Part shown: in pieces, positions 14,979 through 25,048 of the stretch
Numbering within the stretch: position 1 is the first letter of the stretch
How the letters are laid out: each line of letters begins with the position of its first letter
Assembly (NCBI GenBank): GCA_011390085.1
Contig: JAABTB010000001.1
Location: 1 to 29,944 of the forward strand
DNA length: 29,944 nt
Direction of reading: 5' to 3'
Origin: Desulfobacula sp.
Lineage (GTDB): Bacteria; Desulfobacterota; Desulfobacteria; Desulfobacterales; Desulfobacteraceae
Notes under the pieces: model-generated
Seen by the model: only the letters and a program-made list of their open reading frames with translations
What the model was told of the DNA's origin: nothing
Databases searched by the model: none
Made by a program: the position numbers and the translations under genes

Positions 14979-16649
14979 ATGGAAACAGAGACCGGTAAAG
15001 GGCATTTCATCGAAGCCATCATCAGAGAAGACATAAAGAATCATAAAAACAACGGCAGGGTCGCCACGCGGTTTCCGCCGGAACCCAACGGGTTTCTCCA
15101 TATCGGCCATGCCAAATCCATCTGCCTGAATTTCGGCATGGCCGGTAAATTCGGCGGCAAATGCAATCTGAGATTTGATGATTCCAACCCGGCAAAGGAA
15201 AAACAGGTCTATATCGATTCCATCCAGTCCACGGTGAACTGGCTGGGGTTTGAATTCGGGACCCCCTATTATGCCTCGGACTATTTTGACCGGCTCTATG
15301 AATTTGCCGTGGAACTGATCCAAAAGGGCAAAGCCTATGTGTGCAGCCTGGCCCCGGAGGAAATCCGGGAATACCGGGGCACCCTGACGGAACCCGGCAA
15401 GAACAGCCCCTACCGGGACCGGTCCGTGGAGGAAAACCTGGATCTCTTCACCCGCATGAAGGCCGGGGAGTTTGAAGAAGGACGGCATACCCTCCGGGCC
15501 AAAATCGATATGGCTTCTCCCAATATCAATCTGAGGGACCCCATCATCTACCGGGTCAAAAAAGCCTCCCACCCGAGAACCGGGACCAAATGGTGCATCT
15601 ACCCCATGTATGATTTCACCCACAGCCTTTCCGATGCTCTGGAAGGCATTACCCATTCCCTTTGCAGCCTGGAATTTGAAGACCACCGGCCCCTCTACGA
15701 CTGGATACTGGATGTCCTCGATACCCCCTGCCACCCCCAGCAGATTGAATTTGCCCGGTTGAATATCAATTATACGGTCTTGAGCAAGCGAAAACTCCAG
15801 AGGCTGGTGGAAGAAGCCCATGTGGACGGCTGGGATGATCCGCGCCTTCCCACCCTGGAAGGCATCCGCCGGAGGGGCTATACCCCCGAGGCCATCCGGA
15901 ATTTCTGCGACCTGATCGGGGTTTCCAAAAAAGACAGCCGGGTGGATATGGGGCTTCTGGAAAGCTGCCTGAGAAATGATCTCAACGAGCGTGCGCCAAG
16001 GTCCATGGCCGTGCTAAAGCCCTTGAAACTCACCATTAAAAATTATCCGGAAGGCCAAACCGAAACCCTGGAGGCCGCCAACCACCCCCAGAAAGAGGAG
16101 ATGGGCAAACGGCCCGTCACCTTTTCCAGGGAAATCTTTATCGAGCAGGACGATTTCATGGAAGATCCGCCCAAAAAATTCTTCCGCCTGGGGCCGGGCC
16201 GGGAAGTGAGGCTCCGGTATGCCTATCTGGTGACCTGCACCGAGGTGGTCAAGGATGAAACCGGCCGCGTCACGGAACTCATCTGCACCTATGATCCGGC
16301 CACCAAAGGCGGCAATACCCCGGACGGCCGCAAGGTCAAAGGCACCCTTCACTGGGTCAATGCCCAGGACTGCCTGGAAGCGGATGTGAGGCTCTACGAC
16401 CGGCTTTTCAAGGATGAAAACCCGGAACAGGACAAACAGGATTTTATCGAAAACCTGAATCCCGCCTCCCTGGAAGGGCTGAAGGGATGCAGGCTTGAAA
16501 AAAGCCTGGGCCAAGCCCTGCCGGAAAAGGTCTACCAGTTTGAACGCCTGGGGTATTTCTGCCTGGATTCAAAGGCCGAAGCAGTTGGACGGCCGGTGTT
16601 CAACCGGACCGTGACCTTAAAGGATACCTGGGCCAAACTGTCCCGGTAA
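14979..16649 (+). CDS. glnS: Glutaminyl-tRNA synthetase
   Basis: This class I aminoacyl-tRNA synthetase charges tRNA-Gln with glutamine. The 556-residue length is normal for bacterial GlnRS. The HIGH motif is at 41-44 within [25 protein letters not shown] text ([14 protein letters not shown] seen), and the KMSKS-equivalent is LSKRK at 268-272. The text FPPEPNG and the Gln-specific [19 protein letters not shown] point to GlnRS and not GluRS. The C-terminal anticodon-binding beta-barrels are complete ([25 protein letters not shown]). Presence of GlnRS means at least part of Gln-tRNA is made directly without the GatCAB route. It stands alone on the plus strand, divergent from the activator gene and convergent with cysS, 12 bp apart. 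An inverted repeat lies just upstream. Confidence 0.97.
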   Translation: METETGKGHFIEAIIREDIKNHKNNGRVATRFPPEPNGFLHIGHAKSICLNFGMAGKFGGKCNLRFDDSNPAKEKQVYIDSIQSTVNWLGFEFGTPYYASDYFDRLYEFAVELIQKGKAYVCSLAPEEIREYRGTLTEPGKNSPYRDRSVEENLDLFTRMKAGEFEEGRHTLRAKIDMASPNINLRDPIIYRVKKASHPRTGTKWCIYPMYDFTHSLSDALEGITHSLCSLEFEDHRPLYDWILDVLDTPCHPQQIEFARLNINYTVLSKRKLQRLVEEAHVDGWDDPRLPTLEGIRRRGYTPEAIRNFCDLIGVSKKDSRVDMGLLESCLRNDLNERAPRSMAVLKPLKLTIKNYPEGQTETLEAANHPQKEEMGKRPVTFSREIFIEQDDFMEDPPKKFFRLGPGREVRLRYAYLVTCTEVVKDETGRVTELICTYDPATKGGNTPDGRKVKGTLHWVNAQDCLEADVRLYDRLFKDENPEQDKQDFIENLNPASLEGLKGCRLEKSLGQALPEKVYQFERLGYFCLDSKAEAVGRPVFNRTVTLKDTWAKLSR

Positions 16650-16661
16650 ACAGGGCCGGTT

Positions 16662-18173
16662 CTATTCAAACCGCCAGGTGGTGCCGCCGGGGCCGTCCTC
16701 CAGGACGATCTTCATGCCCTGGAGCTGATCCCGGATTTCATCAGCCCGCTTGAAATTCTTGGCTTTCCGGGCTTCGGCCCGTTGGCGGATGAGGTCTTCG
16801 ATTTCAGCCGATGTATATGGGGTTGCGGATGAATTTGCCGTTACGGATGCCGCCAGATCCGCCATGCCCTTTTCCTTTTTAGCCTTAAAATAAGCGGCCG
16901 GAGACAGCAGGAAAATGCCGAAGATTTCGGCCAGGGACCGGATATCAGAGCGCGTCAGGCCAAGTTCCTTTGAAAGGGCCTCATCCGGACCATCCTTGGC
17001 CTCGTCCAGGAGCCGATTGCCTTTTTTGACGGCGTCAAAGACACAGGCCAGGGCCTTGGCTGAATTAAAATCGTCGTTCATGGCCTCGGAAAAGGCTTCC
17101 CACAGAGGTCCGGGCCGGGCCTCGCCGGTTTTGATCCCGGCCTGATCCGGTACTGACGGGTCCGATCTTAGCTGGTCTATGCCTGCCTGATCCAGTCTTT
17201 CCAGGAAGGCATAGACCCGGTCCAGGCCCAGGGAAATCTCCCGCATGGAATCTTCGCTGTAATCTATGGGGCTCCGGTAGTGGTTGGACAAGAGGAACAT
17301 GCGGATGACTTCGGCCGGGTATTTGGCCAGCACTTCCTTGATCATGGTGAAATTGCCCAGGGATTTGGACATTTTTTCATTGTTGATGTCCACAAACCCG
17401 TTGTGAATCCAGTATTTGACAAATTGCCGGCCGAACAGGGCCTCGCTCTGGGCGATCTCGTTTTCATGGTGGGGGAAGATAAGGTCCTTGCCGCCGCCGT
17501 GGATGTCAAAGCCTTCTCCCAGATATTCATAGCTCATGGCCGAGCATTCGATATGCCAGCCGGGCCGCCCCTTTCCCCAGGGGCTTTCCCAGAAGGGTTC
17601 GCCGGGCTTGGCCGGTTTCCACAGGGTGAAATCCAGGGGGTTTTTCTTTTTCTCATCCACGGCGATCCTGGCCCCGGCCCTCATGTCTTCCGGGTTCCGG
17701 CCCGACAGGCGGCCGTATGCCGCAAAGGCGTCAATGGAAAAATACACGTCCCCGCCTTCCACGCCATAGGCTTTGCCTTTTTCGATGAGCATCCGGATAA
17801 AGTCTATGATATGGGTGATATGGCCCGTGGCCCTGGGTTCAATGGTGGGCCGTCTCACGTTCAGGGCATCCATTTCGGTGTGGAATTCATTGATGTATTT
17901 TTCCGTGATCACGGCGCACTCTTCGCCGGTTTCATTGGCCTTTTTGATAATCTTGTCGTCCACATCCGTAAAATTCCGGACATAGGTGACCTCGTACCCC
18001 AGGCGCTCAAACCACCTGAAAATGACGTCAAACACGACAACGGACCGGGCATGGCCGATATGGCTGGTGTCATAGACCGTGGGGCCGCACACATACATTT
18101 TCACCCGGCCCTCGGTTAAGGGGATGAATTCTTCTTTTTTACCGTTCAGTGTATTATAGACTTTTAAACCCAT
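16662..18173 (-). CDS. cysS: Cysteinyl-tRNA synthetase
   Basis: This class I aminoacyl-tRNA synthetase is specific for cysteine, 503 residues from the chosen start. HIGH is at 38-41 and KMSKS at 267-271. The catalytic zinc ligands are all present: C29 (YVCGPTVYD), C210 (WHIECSAMS), H235 and E239 (FPHHENE). The C-terminal DALR-type domain ends with the usual [10 protein letters not shown] and [12 protein letters not shown] text. The reading frame extends 20 codons upstream, but the ATG at 18173 ([13 protein letters not shown]) is preceded by AGGAAAG and is the normal N-terminus, and it avoids overlap with ispF. It lies 26 bp after ispF, a common bacterial pairing. Confidence 0.97.
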   Translation of the reverse strand: MGLKVYNTLNGKKEEFIPLTEGRVKMYVCGPTVYDTSHIGHARSVVVFDVIFRWFERLGYEVTYVRNFTDVDDKIIKKANETGEECAVITEKYINEFHTEMDALNVRRPTIEPRATGHITHIIDFIRMLIEKGKAYGVEGGDVYFSIDAFAAYGRLSGRNPEDMRAGARIAVDEKKKNPLDFTLWKPAKPGEPFWESPWGKGRPGWHIECSAMSYEYLGEGFDIHGGGKDLIFPHHENEIAQSEALFGRQFVKYWIHNGFVDINNEKMSKSLGNFTMIKEVLAKYPAEVIRMFLLSNHYRSPIDYSEDSMREISLGLDRVYAFLERLDQAGIDQLRSDPSVPDQAGIKTGEARPGPLWEAFSEAMNDDFNSAKALACVFDAVKKGNRLLDEAKDGPDEALSKELGLTRSDIRSLAEIFGIFLLSPAAYFKAKKEKGMADLAASVTANSSATPYTSAEIEDLIRQRAEARKAKNFKRADEIRDQLQGMKIVLEDGPGGTTWRFE

Positions 18174-18199
18174 GCTGATCTTTCCTATGGTTTTGTGTT

Positions 18200-18694
18200 T
18201 CAATTGCTCAGGGCCTTTAGCAGAAGGGTGCACTGGGCCGCAATGCCCTCCTGTCTCCCGGTAAATCCGAGGCCTTCCGAGGTGGTGGCTTTTATGTTCA
18301 CAAGGCCGGGGTCTGTTTTCAGGACCCGGGCCAGATTTTCTTCCATGTCTTTTTTATGGGGGCTGATCTTTGGCTTTTCGGCAAACACAATGCAATCCAG
18401 GTTGTTGATCGCATACCCCCTTTCTTCCATGAGGGCCCGGCAGTTTTCCAGCAGAACCAGGCTGGATATACCCTTATAGGCCGGGTCCGTGTCCGGGAAA
18501 TGCTCCCCGATATCCCCGCATCCCAGGGCGCCGAGGATGGCGTCGCAGACGGCATGGACCAGGACATCGGCATCGGAATGCCCGTCAAGGCCCGTCTGAA
18601 AGGGAATATCCTTTCCGCCCAGGATGAGTCTGCGGCCGGGTACCAGCCGGTGGACGTCATAGCCTGTGCCGATTTTATAGTCCGGTCGATTCAT
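18200..18694 (-). CDS. ispF: 2-C-methyl-D-erythritol 2,4-cyclodiphosphate synthase
   Basis: IspF converts CDP-ME 2-phosphate to MEcPP and CMP in the MEP isoprenoid pathway. The protein is 164 residues from the chosen start, close to the usual 155-160. Metal ligands D13, H15 (GTGYDVHRL) and H47 (DADVLVHAVCDA) are present, as are the GLDGHSDAD and DIGEHFPDTDP loops and the C-terminal ATTSEGLGFTGRQEGIAAQ. The ATG at 18694 (MNRPDYKIG) is chosen because GGAGG lies 11 bases upstream and it matches the family N-terminus; the reading frame runs 28 codons further. cysS follows. Confidence 0.96.
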   Translation of the reverse strand: MNRPDYKIGTGYDVHRLVPGRRLILGGKDIPFQTGLDGHSDADVLVHAVCDAILGALGCGDIGEHFPDTDPAYKGISSLVLLENCRALMEERGYAINNLDCIVFAEKPKISPHKKDMEENLARVLKTDPGLVNIKATTSEGLGFTGRQEGIAAQCTLLLKALSN

Positions 18695-18816
18695 GGACAA
18701 GCTTTCCTCCGTGGTTCCAAAAAAATTAAAGAATAATATACCCAGGTTCGGCATAAAAGTCAAAATCTCAAGCCTCATAATTCATGCTGCCGTTTTCAGC
18801 CGTTTTTCCTTTAATG

Positions 18817-20178
18817 CTAAAAATTGCGAAAAGAGACCTTTAACCTCATCTTCCAGAAGGAAGGGCTGTGAATTTTCTTTAGGGCCCGGATCACCCGGTC
18901 GAGTTCCGGGCCGGTCAGGACCATCTCCCCATAGGTTTCCAGGTGAAAGGCATGAAGGATGGTCAGGATTTCCGTTTCAAGGGGGGAAAACAGGGCCTGA
19001 AGCCGCTGCACGTATTCTCCCGGTGTTTCCGTGCTGCGCCGTTTCGCCCCGCTTTTCCGTCCCCAGGCCGCGAGCCGTGCAAACCCGGTTTGAGCCGTGT
19101 CGATTCGTCCGGAAAACAGTGAGATAAATCTTCTGAAAAGCCCCAACACTGCATCAAATAAGCGCCTTAGCATAGACCACAGGGAGGGGCGGCTCTCCGG
19201 CGCAGGTCCGGTCAAGGGCTTTTGCAGGAGAAATTTTAGCAGCCGTAGGATCAGGGTTCCGATAAGAACCAGGGCCACGGCAGCCATCACCAGCAAGATC
19301 CCGTAAAAAATAAGGTCAAAAAACCATCCGGCCTCACCAATCATCCCGATATGATGGGGGTCCTGGATGCCCTGGTCCTGGGCCGGCGGTGCCGCTGCTC
19401 CCCTGGGTTTCGGAACAAGGAGGATAAAGCGGAGAATATGGACGAAATAGGGCCCCAGGGAACCGGACACCCCTTTTAACAACGTGTACCCGGATTCGGC
19501 CATGGAGGTCATGAGGGGCAGGAACACAAAGACCAGGCCCAGGCCGCACAGGAGAAAGGCCACGCAAAAGCTGATCATCACCCCGATCCCGCGGAATCCT
19601 TCCATATAGTGTCTTTTCCGGGTGGTGGGGGCGTTGGATAAAAAGATGGCCGCAAGGCCGATGAAAAAAAAACCAATCATCAGATATAACAGGGCCCCGT
19701 CCGTCAACCGGATTCCGGACTGGTAAAAAACCAGGAGTTTGATCAGGAGCAGGCCGAAAAAAAGAGAAAGGCCCAGGTCAAAATAATTGCACACCATTTT
19801 ATAGGACATCACCCGGAAACAGAGCTTTGTTCCCTTGTACCAGAAAAGCCCGGCCAGGGCCAGGGTCAGGAAGGACTGGTACCAGTCAAGAACACCGGGG
19901 CCGGGTGGAAAGACCCGCCCTGTGGCCCAGTGCAGAGCAAAGGCGGCCAGGGCGGAAAACGCGATCCCATGGCCCAGGACCCCCCAGATGAGACGCAGGC
20001 GTTTCTGTTGGAATCCCGAGGCCAGGGCAAAGGCAAGAAAATACCCGGCCGCAAGGGGAATAAAGGGAAGGGAAAGCCGGGCCGTGGACCCCATGAGAAA
20101 ATCGGACCAGGCAAAGAGCCAGAACAGTTCCATGCCAAAGAAGGCTGAAAAAAGGCCTTTATGCCGGGTGATCGTCAT
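18817..20178 (-). CDS. Multi-span membrane protein with C-terminal DUF4129-like domain
   Basis: This 453-residue protein has about nine to ten hydrophobic segments in its first 340 residues, then a basic linker and a cytoplasmic C-terminal domain. That domain (TPGEYVQRL, then LEILTILHAFHLETYGE-like helices near residues 385-440) resembles DUF4129, which is often the last part of transglutaminase-like membrane proteins. It starts inside the DUF58 gene end (ATGA overlap), completing a MoxR-DUF58-DUF4129 set. Such sets usually also encode a transglutaminase-like protein, which is absent here. Molecular function is unknown. The family link rests on the C-terminal pattern and the neighbours. Confidence 0.7.
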   Translation of the reverse strand: MTITRHKGLFSAFFGMELFWLFAWSDFLMGSTARLSLPFIPLAAGYFLAFALASGFQQKRLRLIWGVLGHGIAFSALAAFALHWATGRVFPPGPGVLDWYQSFLTLALAGLFWYKGTKLCFRVMSYKMVCNYFDLGLSLFFGLLLIKLLVFYQSGIRLTDGALLYLMIGFFFIGLAAIFLSNAPTTRKRHYMEGFRGIGVMISFCVAFLLCGLGLVFVFLPLMTSMAESGYTLLKGVSGSLGPYFVHILRFILLVPKPRGAAAPPAQDQGIQDPHHIGMIGEAGWFFDLIFYGILLVMAAVALVLIGTLILRLLKFLLQKPLTGPAPESRPSLWSMLRRLFDAVLGLFRRFISLFSGRIDTAQTGFARLAAWGRKSGAKRRSTETPGEYVQRLQALFSPLETEILTILHAFHLETYGEMVLTGPELDRVIRALKKIHSPSFWKMRLKVSFRNF

Positions 20179-21368
20179 TCCTCCTGACCCGCCTGTTTCA
20201 GGAAAATGGATTCTATGGGCAACACCCGGTCCGGTAGGCCTTCATTTTCACCGGGCCGTGACACAAAATATCTCACCGGGATTCTCTTCCCGGCATAAAA
20301 GGCCTTCATCTCCATGATGGAAGAATCCATGCTGTGGGAGCAGAAAATACAATTGATGCCCCAGAGCACGCTGATATGCTCTGAAAACATTTCCGGCATT
20401 CGTTTTTCAGGTTTCATTTCCATCCGGGCCAGGGTTTCCAGGATCAGGGAAAGGGTTTCAAAATTCCGGCGCAGGGGAATGAAGCCGGGCCGGTTCCCTT
20501 TGATGACGGCATTGGTCATAAATCCCACACTCTTGCCCCGGTCTTCAAAGAACACGGCCATGGAGGCCGCCGCTTCCAGCATTCTTTCAAAATCATCCCC
20601 GGCCTCGTGGGCGAAAAACAGATCCACATCCACCACGATGAGGATTTTTTCCTGGACCGAGGGTTCGCAGACCTTTTCCTTTAATTTACCCTGGCGGGCG
20701 ACGGCTTTCCAGTGGATATGCCGGACCGGGGTAAAACTCTGGTAATCCCGGATTCCCAGGATATACACCGGGTCCTGGACCGGGCTTTTTGCACCGGGCA
20801 AGCCGAAAAACCCGTGCTCAGGCAGAAAAAAAGGCCTCACCGGAAAAATTTTTGGAAAGATAATGATATCGGTGGCGTCCTTTTGGACCCGTTCCCTTGG
20901 AAAAAACCGGAAAAGGTCGGATACCGTTATTTGAACCCGGCCCATGGAAAAACATCCTCTTTTCAAGGCCAGGAGGTCAAACCTGAAACGCGTCTCCTGG
21001 AACCATAACAGGAATGCGGTTTCAAGGGTTTGGGACACAGACGCAAGTCCCTTGCCGTCCGTCGTCATCCCGGCTTCCAGCCATACGGGCAGGATCTTAT
21101 TGTTTTGCGCCAGGAGATCAACCCGGATGGTTTCACCCGGAAACACACGGGTGCGTTCAAATCCGGATTCAAAACCCATATGCCGGAACCCGTATCGGCT
21201 CCAGAGTCTGGTAAGGCCCACAAGGCCGAGAACCAGCAGGATCAGAACCGTCAGAAGGGTCTCGCGGAGCAGGAGGGAAACAAAAAGAAAGGCCAGGGCC
21301 AGGATGACGATAAAGGAAGCTGTAAAAATACTGGTGAAATGGTTTGAAACCGGCTGATCCTTCACCAT
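20175..21368 (-). CDS. DUF58 domain protein, membrane anchored
   Basis: This 397-residue protein has two N-terminal membrane helices (about residues 14-35 and 38-55) followed by a beta-rich region and the DUF58 core. The family signature is clear: DPVYILGIRDYQSFTPVRHIHWKAVARQGKL with the RxIHWK element (about residues 210-240), then ILIVVDVDLFF, which starts a von Willebrand A-like fold. These proteins are encoded next to MoxR AAA+ ATPases, which are thought to remodel or activate vWA-like partners. The MoxR gene ends 5 bp upstream and the DUF4129 gene overlaps its stop codon by 4 bp. The biological output in this organism is not known. Confidence 0.9.
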   Translation of the reverse strand: MVKDQPVSNHFTSIFTASFIVILALAFLFVSLLLRETLLTVLILLVLGLVGLTRLWSRYGFRHMGFESGFERTRVFPGETIRVDLLAQNNKILPVWLEAGMTTDGKGLASVSQTLETAFLLWFQETRFRFDLLALKRGCFSMGRVQITVSDLFRFFPRERVQKDATDIIIFPKIFPVRPFFLPEHGFFGLPGAKSPVQDPVYILGIRDYQSFTPVRHIHWKAVARQGKLKEKVCEPSVQEKILIVVDVDLFFAHEAGDDFERMLEAAASMAVFFEDRGKSVGFMTNAVIKGNRPGFIPLRRNFETLSLILETLARMEMKPEKRMPEMFSEHISVLWGINCIFCSHSMDSSIMEMKAFYAGKRIPVRYFVSRPGENEGLPDRVLPIESIFLKQAGQEE

Positions 21369-21373
21369 GGTGC

Positions 21374-22315
21374 TTATCCGGGAATGCCGCCGGGCACCGG
21401 GGTCCGGTCCAGGATGTCTTTGAGCACCCGGTCCGGTTTTTCACCCCGCATCCGTTCATTTTCATTCAATACCAGGCGGTGGGCCAGGACCGGCTTGACA
21501 AGGGCCCGGACATCATCGGGAAGGGTGAAGGTCCGGCCGTCCAGGGCTGCCAGGGCCTGGGCCGAGCGCATCAGGGCCATGGATCCCCTGGGGCTGGCCC
21601 CGTACCGGATCATGGGGTGGTGCCGGGTGGCCTGGACCAGGGTGGTGATATAGTCCCTTACCGGCTCGGACACAGTGATGGTTCTCCGCTCCTGTTGGAG
21701 CATCCGGATCTGTTCCGGTGTGGCCACAGGTCCAAGGGACAGAAACGGATCACAGGTCTGAAACCGCTTTAAGATATCCATTTCTTCCTGCTTGTCCGGG
21801 TAGCCCATGTCGATCTTCAGCAGAAACCGGTCCAGTTGGGCTTCGGGCAGAGGGAAGGTGCCTTCCAGCTCCACCGGGTTCTGGGTGGCGATGACAAAAA
21901 ACGGGTTCGGCAAGGGATAGGTTTGGCCGTCCACGGTGACCTGGCGTTCTTCCATGCTTTCCAGAAGGCTGGACTGGGTCCTGGGAACGGTGCGGTTGAT
22001 TTCATCGGCCAGGAGCACATTGGCCATGACCGGTCCTTCCTGGAATTTAAACCGGCCTTCATTCTGATGATAAATATTAAATCCCGTGATATCCGATGGC
22101 AAAAGATCCGGCGTAAACTGAATCCGCTTGTAAATTCCGCTCATGGAGGCGGCAAGGGATCTGGCCATGAGGGTCTTGCCCACACCCGGTACATCTTCCA
22201 GCAGCACATGGCCGTCGGCCAGCAGGGCCGTCAGCATGAGTTTCAAACTCTCCTTCTTGCCCACAATCACCTTGGATATATTGTCCATAATATCAACACA
22301 GATGCCGGAATCCAA
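21374..22315 (-). CDS. MoxR-family AAA+ ATPase
   Basis: This is a chaperone-like AAA+ ATPase of the MoxR group, about 313 residues. The Walker A is DVPGVGKT and the Walker B LLADEINR; MoxR-specific text includes SSLLESMEERQVTVDG, ATQNPVELEGTFPLPEAQLDRF (sensor 1 and arginine region) and ASPRGSMALMRSAQALAA towards the end. A GAGGAGG sequence touches the ATG at 22321 directly, too close to serve it, but stands 6 bases before the TTG two codons later, so I place the start at 22315. It is first in a MoxR-DUF58-DUF4129 unit and follows mnhG after a gap of about 90 bp. Confidence 0.94.
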   Translation of the reverse strand: MDSGICVDIMDNISKVIVGKKESLKLMLTALLADGHVLLEDVPGVGKTLMARSLAASMSGIYKRIQFTPDLLPSDITGFNIYHQNEGRFKFQEGPVMANVLLADEINRTVPRTQSSLLESMEERQVTVDGQTYPLPNPFFVIATQNPVELEGTFPLPEAQLDRFLLKIDMGYPDKQEEMDILKRFQTCDPFLSLGPVATPEQIRMLQQERRTITVSEPVRDYITTLVQATRHHPMIRYGASPRGSMALMRSAQALAALDGRTFTLPDDVRALVKPVLAHRLVLNENERMRGEKPDRVLKDILDRTPVPGGIPG

Positions 22316-22412
22316 AATCATCCTCCTCTTTTTTCAACACTCCCTGGATCGGGAAAATCCATACTAATGGCTAATCTCTTATATTTCAAGGATAAAACGG
22401 AATTGAAATCGG

Positions 22413-22748
22413 TCAGGGCGGCAAATTCGTTTTTTTCTTGAGTTCATCGATCCAGGTCCTTTCGGACAGGGGTTCTCCGCTTCGATAAGCGACCCGGCCG
22501 ATGAGGTGGGCCGCCACAGGCGCTGTGAGCAGCAAAAGGAGGATAAGGGTGACGGCTCGGAGGGAATTGCCCATCTCCTGATAAAAAAGGGCATGGGCCA
22601 GGGTCAGGAGACCGGCACCCAGGGACCCGGCCTTGGTAGCGGCATGCATGCGGATGAGGGGGTCAGGCAGGCGAATCACACCCAGGGCCGCCACCAGGCA
22701 AAAAAAGCTGCCGGCCAGGATGAGCAGGCCCGTGACATATTCAATCAT
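22413..22748 (-). CDS. mnhG: Mrp/Mnh cation:proton antiporter subunit G
   Basis: This 111-residue protein has three membrane helices. GVIRLPDPLIRMHAATKAGSLGAG is the MrpG/MnhG signature (GxxRxPDxxxRxHAxTKAxTLG, residues about 23-46). The ATG at 22748 overlaps the end of mnhF by 8 bp and is preceded by GGAG. The 71-codon N-terminal extension open in this frame is the shadow of mnhF and was discarded. It is the last gene of the operon. Confidence 0.93.
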   Translation of the reverse strand: MIEYVTGLLILAGSFFCLVAALGVIRLPDPLIRMHAATKAGSLGAGLLTLAHALFYQEMGNSLRAVTLILLLLLTAPVAAHLIGRVAYRSGEPLSERTWIDELKKKTNLPP

Positions 22749-23082
22749 GGGGCTCTCCTTTGGGCGGCTCCGGTTCCGGCGACCCAGGCCGGGAAGATTT
22801 TCGCAGGCTGGTCCGATGAATAAAACGCACCAGGGCAATGGTGCCCAGAAAGGCGATACAGGCATAGGCAATGGCGACATCCAGATAGGTGGTATTCCGG
22901 GCATGGAGGGAAAACACCACCAGAAAGGCCACCACCAGAACGGACAAAAGATCCAGGGCAATGACCCGGTCTACTGCGGTGGGCCCCTTGGCCAGCCGGA
23001 ACAGCAGCATGGCCATCCCGGTCACCAGCATGGCCATGGCCGCCTGGCCCGCTCCCGAGAGAAAACTCACACCCGTCATCAT
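22741..23082 (-). CDS. mnhF: Mrp/Mnh cation:proton antiporter subunit F
   Basis: This 113-residue protein has three membrane helices and the subunit F core RLAKGPTAVDRVIALDLLSV (about residues 29-48), followed by YLDVAIAYACIAFLGT. A charged Pro-rich tail follows. The start overlaps the mnhE stop by ATGA. It is part of the hetero-oligomeric Mrp antiporter in the inner membrane. Confidence 0.93.
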   Translation of the reverse strand: MMTGVSFLSGAGQAAMAMLVTGMAMLLFRLAKGPTAVDRVIALDLLSVLVVAFLVVFSLHARNTTYLDVAIAYACIAFLGTIALVRFIHRTSLRKSSRPGSPEPEPPKGEPHD

Positions 23083-23555
23083 GATCGCATCACCTCCAGG
23101 ACTCTTTTTTCCAGGCCGTTTTTGATGTCGGCCCTGGTCTTTTCCACATTCTCTAAAAACATGACATGAACAAAAAGGGTTTTCCGGTCCTCGGACAGGT
23201 CCAGACTCAGGGTGCCCGGAGTAAGGGAGATGAGATTGGCTACCATGAAAATCTCAAGATCCGTTCGTGCTTCCAGGGGAATGCCGATAATTCCCGGTCG
23301 GCTGATATGCCGGGGGGTGATGACATCCCAGAGTACCCTCAGGTTGGAAATTACCAATTCTTTTAAAAAATAAACGGTCAGGTTAAGGGTTTTCGGCAGT
23401 TTTTTAAAATACCCGGTATCCTGATACAAGGGGCTCGTGACCCATAGAATCATATAGCCCAGAGCAAAACCCGACAGAAAAAGGATGATGTTGCCGCTGT
23501 CCCAGAGAAGGGTGAACACGGCGGCAAATACAATATTAAGGATGAGTAGCGACAT
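23079..23555 (-). CDS. mnhE: Mrp/Mnh cation:proton antiporter subunit E
   Basis: This 158-residue protein has two or three hydrophobic N-terminal segments and the MrpE text YFLKELVISNLRVLWDVI and IGIPLEARTDLEIFMVANLISLTPGTLSLDL (about residues 66-125), which is diagnostic of the family. It overlaps mnhD by one base (TGATG) and mnhF by four. It stabilises assembly of the antiporter complex in known systems. Confidence 0.94.
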   Translation of the reverse strand: MSLLILNIVFAAVFTLLWDSGNIILFLSGFALGYMILWVTSPLYQDTGYFKKLPKTLNLTVYFLKELVISNLRVLWDVITPRHISRPGIIGIPLEARTDLEIFMVANLISLTPGTLSLDLSEDRKTLFVHVMFLENVEKTRADIKNGLEKRVLEVMRS

Positions 23556-25048
23556 CAGCTCCCTCCTTGAACGGCAAGAATATAGGCCCGGGGGTCCATG
23601 AGCTGCTCTCCGGCCGCCAGGGCCAGCCGCAGGACCGGTTCCATGAACAATCCCAGCAGAACGGTGACCAGGGCCAGGACCAGAACCGGCCCCAGCATCC
23701 AGGCAGACAGGGTTGCGGGTTCAGCAGGTGTGAATTCGGTCTGTGGGGCAGGTTTCCAGAAGGCCTCGGACCAGATTTTAATCATGGAAAACAGGGTCAT
23801 AAGTCCCACCAGTGCCGCCACTCCGGCCAGGGCATACTGGCGGCTTTCCAGACAGGCATAAATAATGAGCAGCTTGGCCCAGAAACCGGATAAGGGGGGG
23901 AATCCGGCCAGGGAAAAGGCCGGGATGAAAAATACCGTGCAAAGCAGGCCCCGGGTCTTGTACAATCCCCCGATACGGTTCAGATCAAATGATCCGCCGG
24001 CTTTTTGGATCAGTCCGCTGACCAGAAACAGGTTGGCTTTGACAAAAATATGATGAATCAGATAGACAAGGGTTCCGGCCAGGGCCAGGGGGGTGAACAG
24101 AGAAAGCCCGAGAACCATATAGCCCACCTGGCTGATGATGTGAAAGGACAGGATGCGGCGGATATCCATCTGGGATGCGGCGGCAACGACCCCGGACACC
24201 ATGGTCAGCACGGCCAGAACCATGAGGGTGGTATGGGTAATGGCGGTGTGGGTGGCAAAGACCAGGGTAAACATCCGGATCAGGGCATAAACCCCCACCT
24301 TGGTCAGCATCCCGGCAAAAAAAGCGGATACGGACACGGGCAGGGTATGATAGGCTGCCGGCAGCCAGAAAAACAGAGGGAACAGGGCGGATTTGATGCC
24401 AAAGGCCATCATGAGCAGGAGGGCTGCGCTGTTCACCAGGGCCGTGTTTTCCACCAGGGGGATTTTCCCGCTCAGGTCGGCCATGTTCAAAGTGCCGGTA
24501 AGGCCGTAGATGATCCCGATGGACATGATCAAAAACAGAGTGGCGACAAGATTCAGGACTACGTATTTCACGGCGTTGGTAAGCCGGCCCGATGTATTTC
24601 CCAGGACCATGACACCAAAGGATGCCATGAGCATGACTTCAAACCAGACATAGAGATTGAACAGGTCCCCGGTGAGAAAAGAACCGCAGATGGCAGCCGT
24701 TAAAAGCTGCATAAAGGGGTAAAACCCGGCCCTGACCTGGGAGGCCTGGATATCTTTTCCGGCATAGACGATCACGGCAGCATGGATCACGGCGGTGATC
24801 AGCACCATGACCGCGCTCAGAATATCTGCAACCAGGCAGATGCCCGCCGGGGCCGGCCAGTTTCCCACCCACAGGGTCAGAACCTTTTTTTCCAGGACAG
24901 CGGCCAGGAGCATGCCGGTAATGCAGATGTGGATCAGGGCGCCGATGATGGCCACAGTATTAGACCGGCGTTCCTCCTGTCTGAGGAATCCGGTAAGGAT
25001 GGAAAACAGAATGGGCAGAAGGATGGGAAGGATGAGAAGAATTTTCAT
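23555..25048 (-). CDS. mnhD: Mrp/Mnh cation:proton antiporter subunit D
   Basis: This 497-residue, about 14-helix membrane protein belongs to the proton-pumping NuoL/M/N superfamily. Expected charged residues for proton transfer are visible: the Glu in LYVWFEVMLMASFG (about residue 137) and the Lys in MMAFGIKSALFPLFFWLPAAYHTLPVSVSAFFAGMLTKVG (about residue 219), with a second Lys in MLTKVG. The gene context with A, B, C, E, F and G identifies it as MnhD and not a complex I subunit. The start overlaps the mnhC stop by 4 bases. Confidence 0.95.
   Translation of the reverse strand: MKILLILPILLPILFSILTGFLRQEERRSNTVAIIGALIHICITGMLLAAVLEKKVLTLWVGNWPAPAGICLVADILSAVMVLITAVIHAAVIVYAGKDIQASQVRAGFYPFMQLLTAAICGSFLTGDLFNLYVWFEVMLMASFGVMVLGNTSGRLTNAVKYVVLNLVATLFLIMSIGIIYGLTGTLNMADLSGKIPLVENTALVNSAALLLMMAFGIKSALFPLFFWLPAAYHTLPVSVSAFFAGMLTKVGVYALIRMFTLVFATHTAITHTTLMVLAVLTMVSGVVAAASQMDIRRILSFHIISQVGYMVLGLSLFTPLALAGTLVYLIHHIFVKANLFLVSGLIQKAGGSFDLNRIGGLYKTRGLLCTVFFIPAFSLAGFPPLSGFWAKLLIIYACLESRQYALAGVAALVGLMTLFSMIKIWSEAFWKPAPQTEFTPAEPATLSAWMLGPVLVLALVTVLLGLFMEPVLRLALAAGEQLMDPRAYILAVQGGS

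Noticed and set aside
14955..15821. Minus-strand reading frame of 288 codons opposite glnS
   Set aside because: The glnS frame has full family motifs across the same region; the antisense frame shows none.
17280..18119. Plus-strand reading frame of 279 codons opposite cysS
   Set aside because: Shadow of cysS, whose catalytic motifs cover this stretch.
22749..22961. Trp/Pro-rich N-terminal extension of mnhG
   Set aside because: This stretch is mnhF read in another frame; the family N-terminus and GGAG site support the start at 22748.
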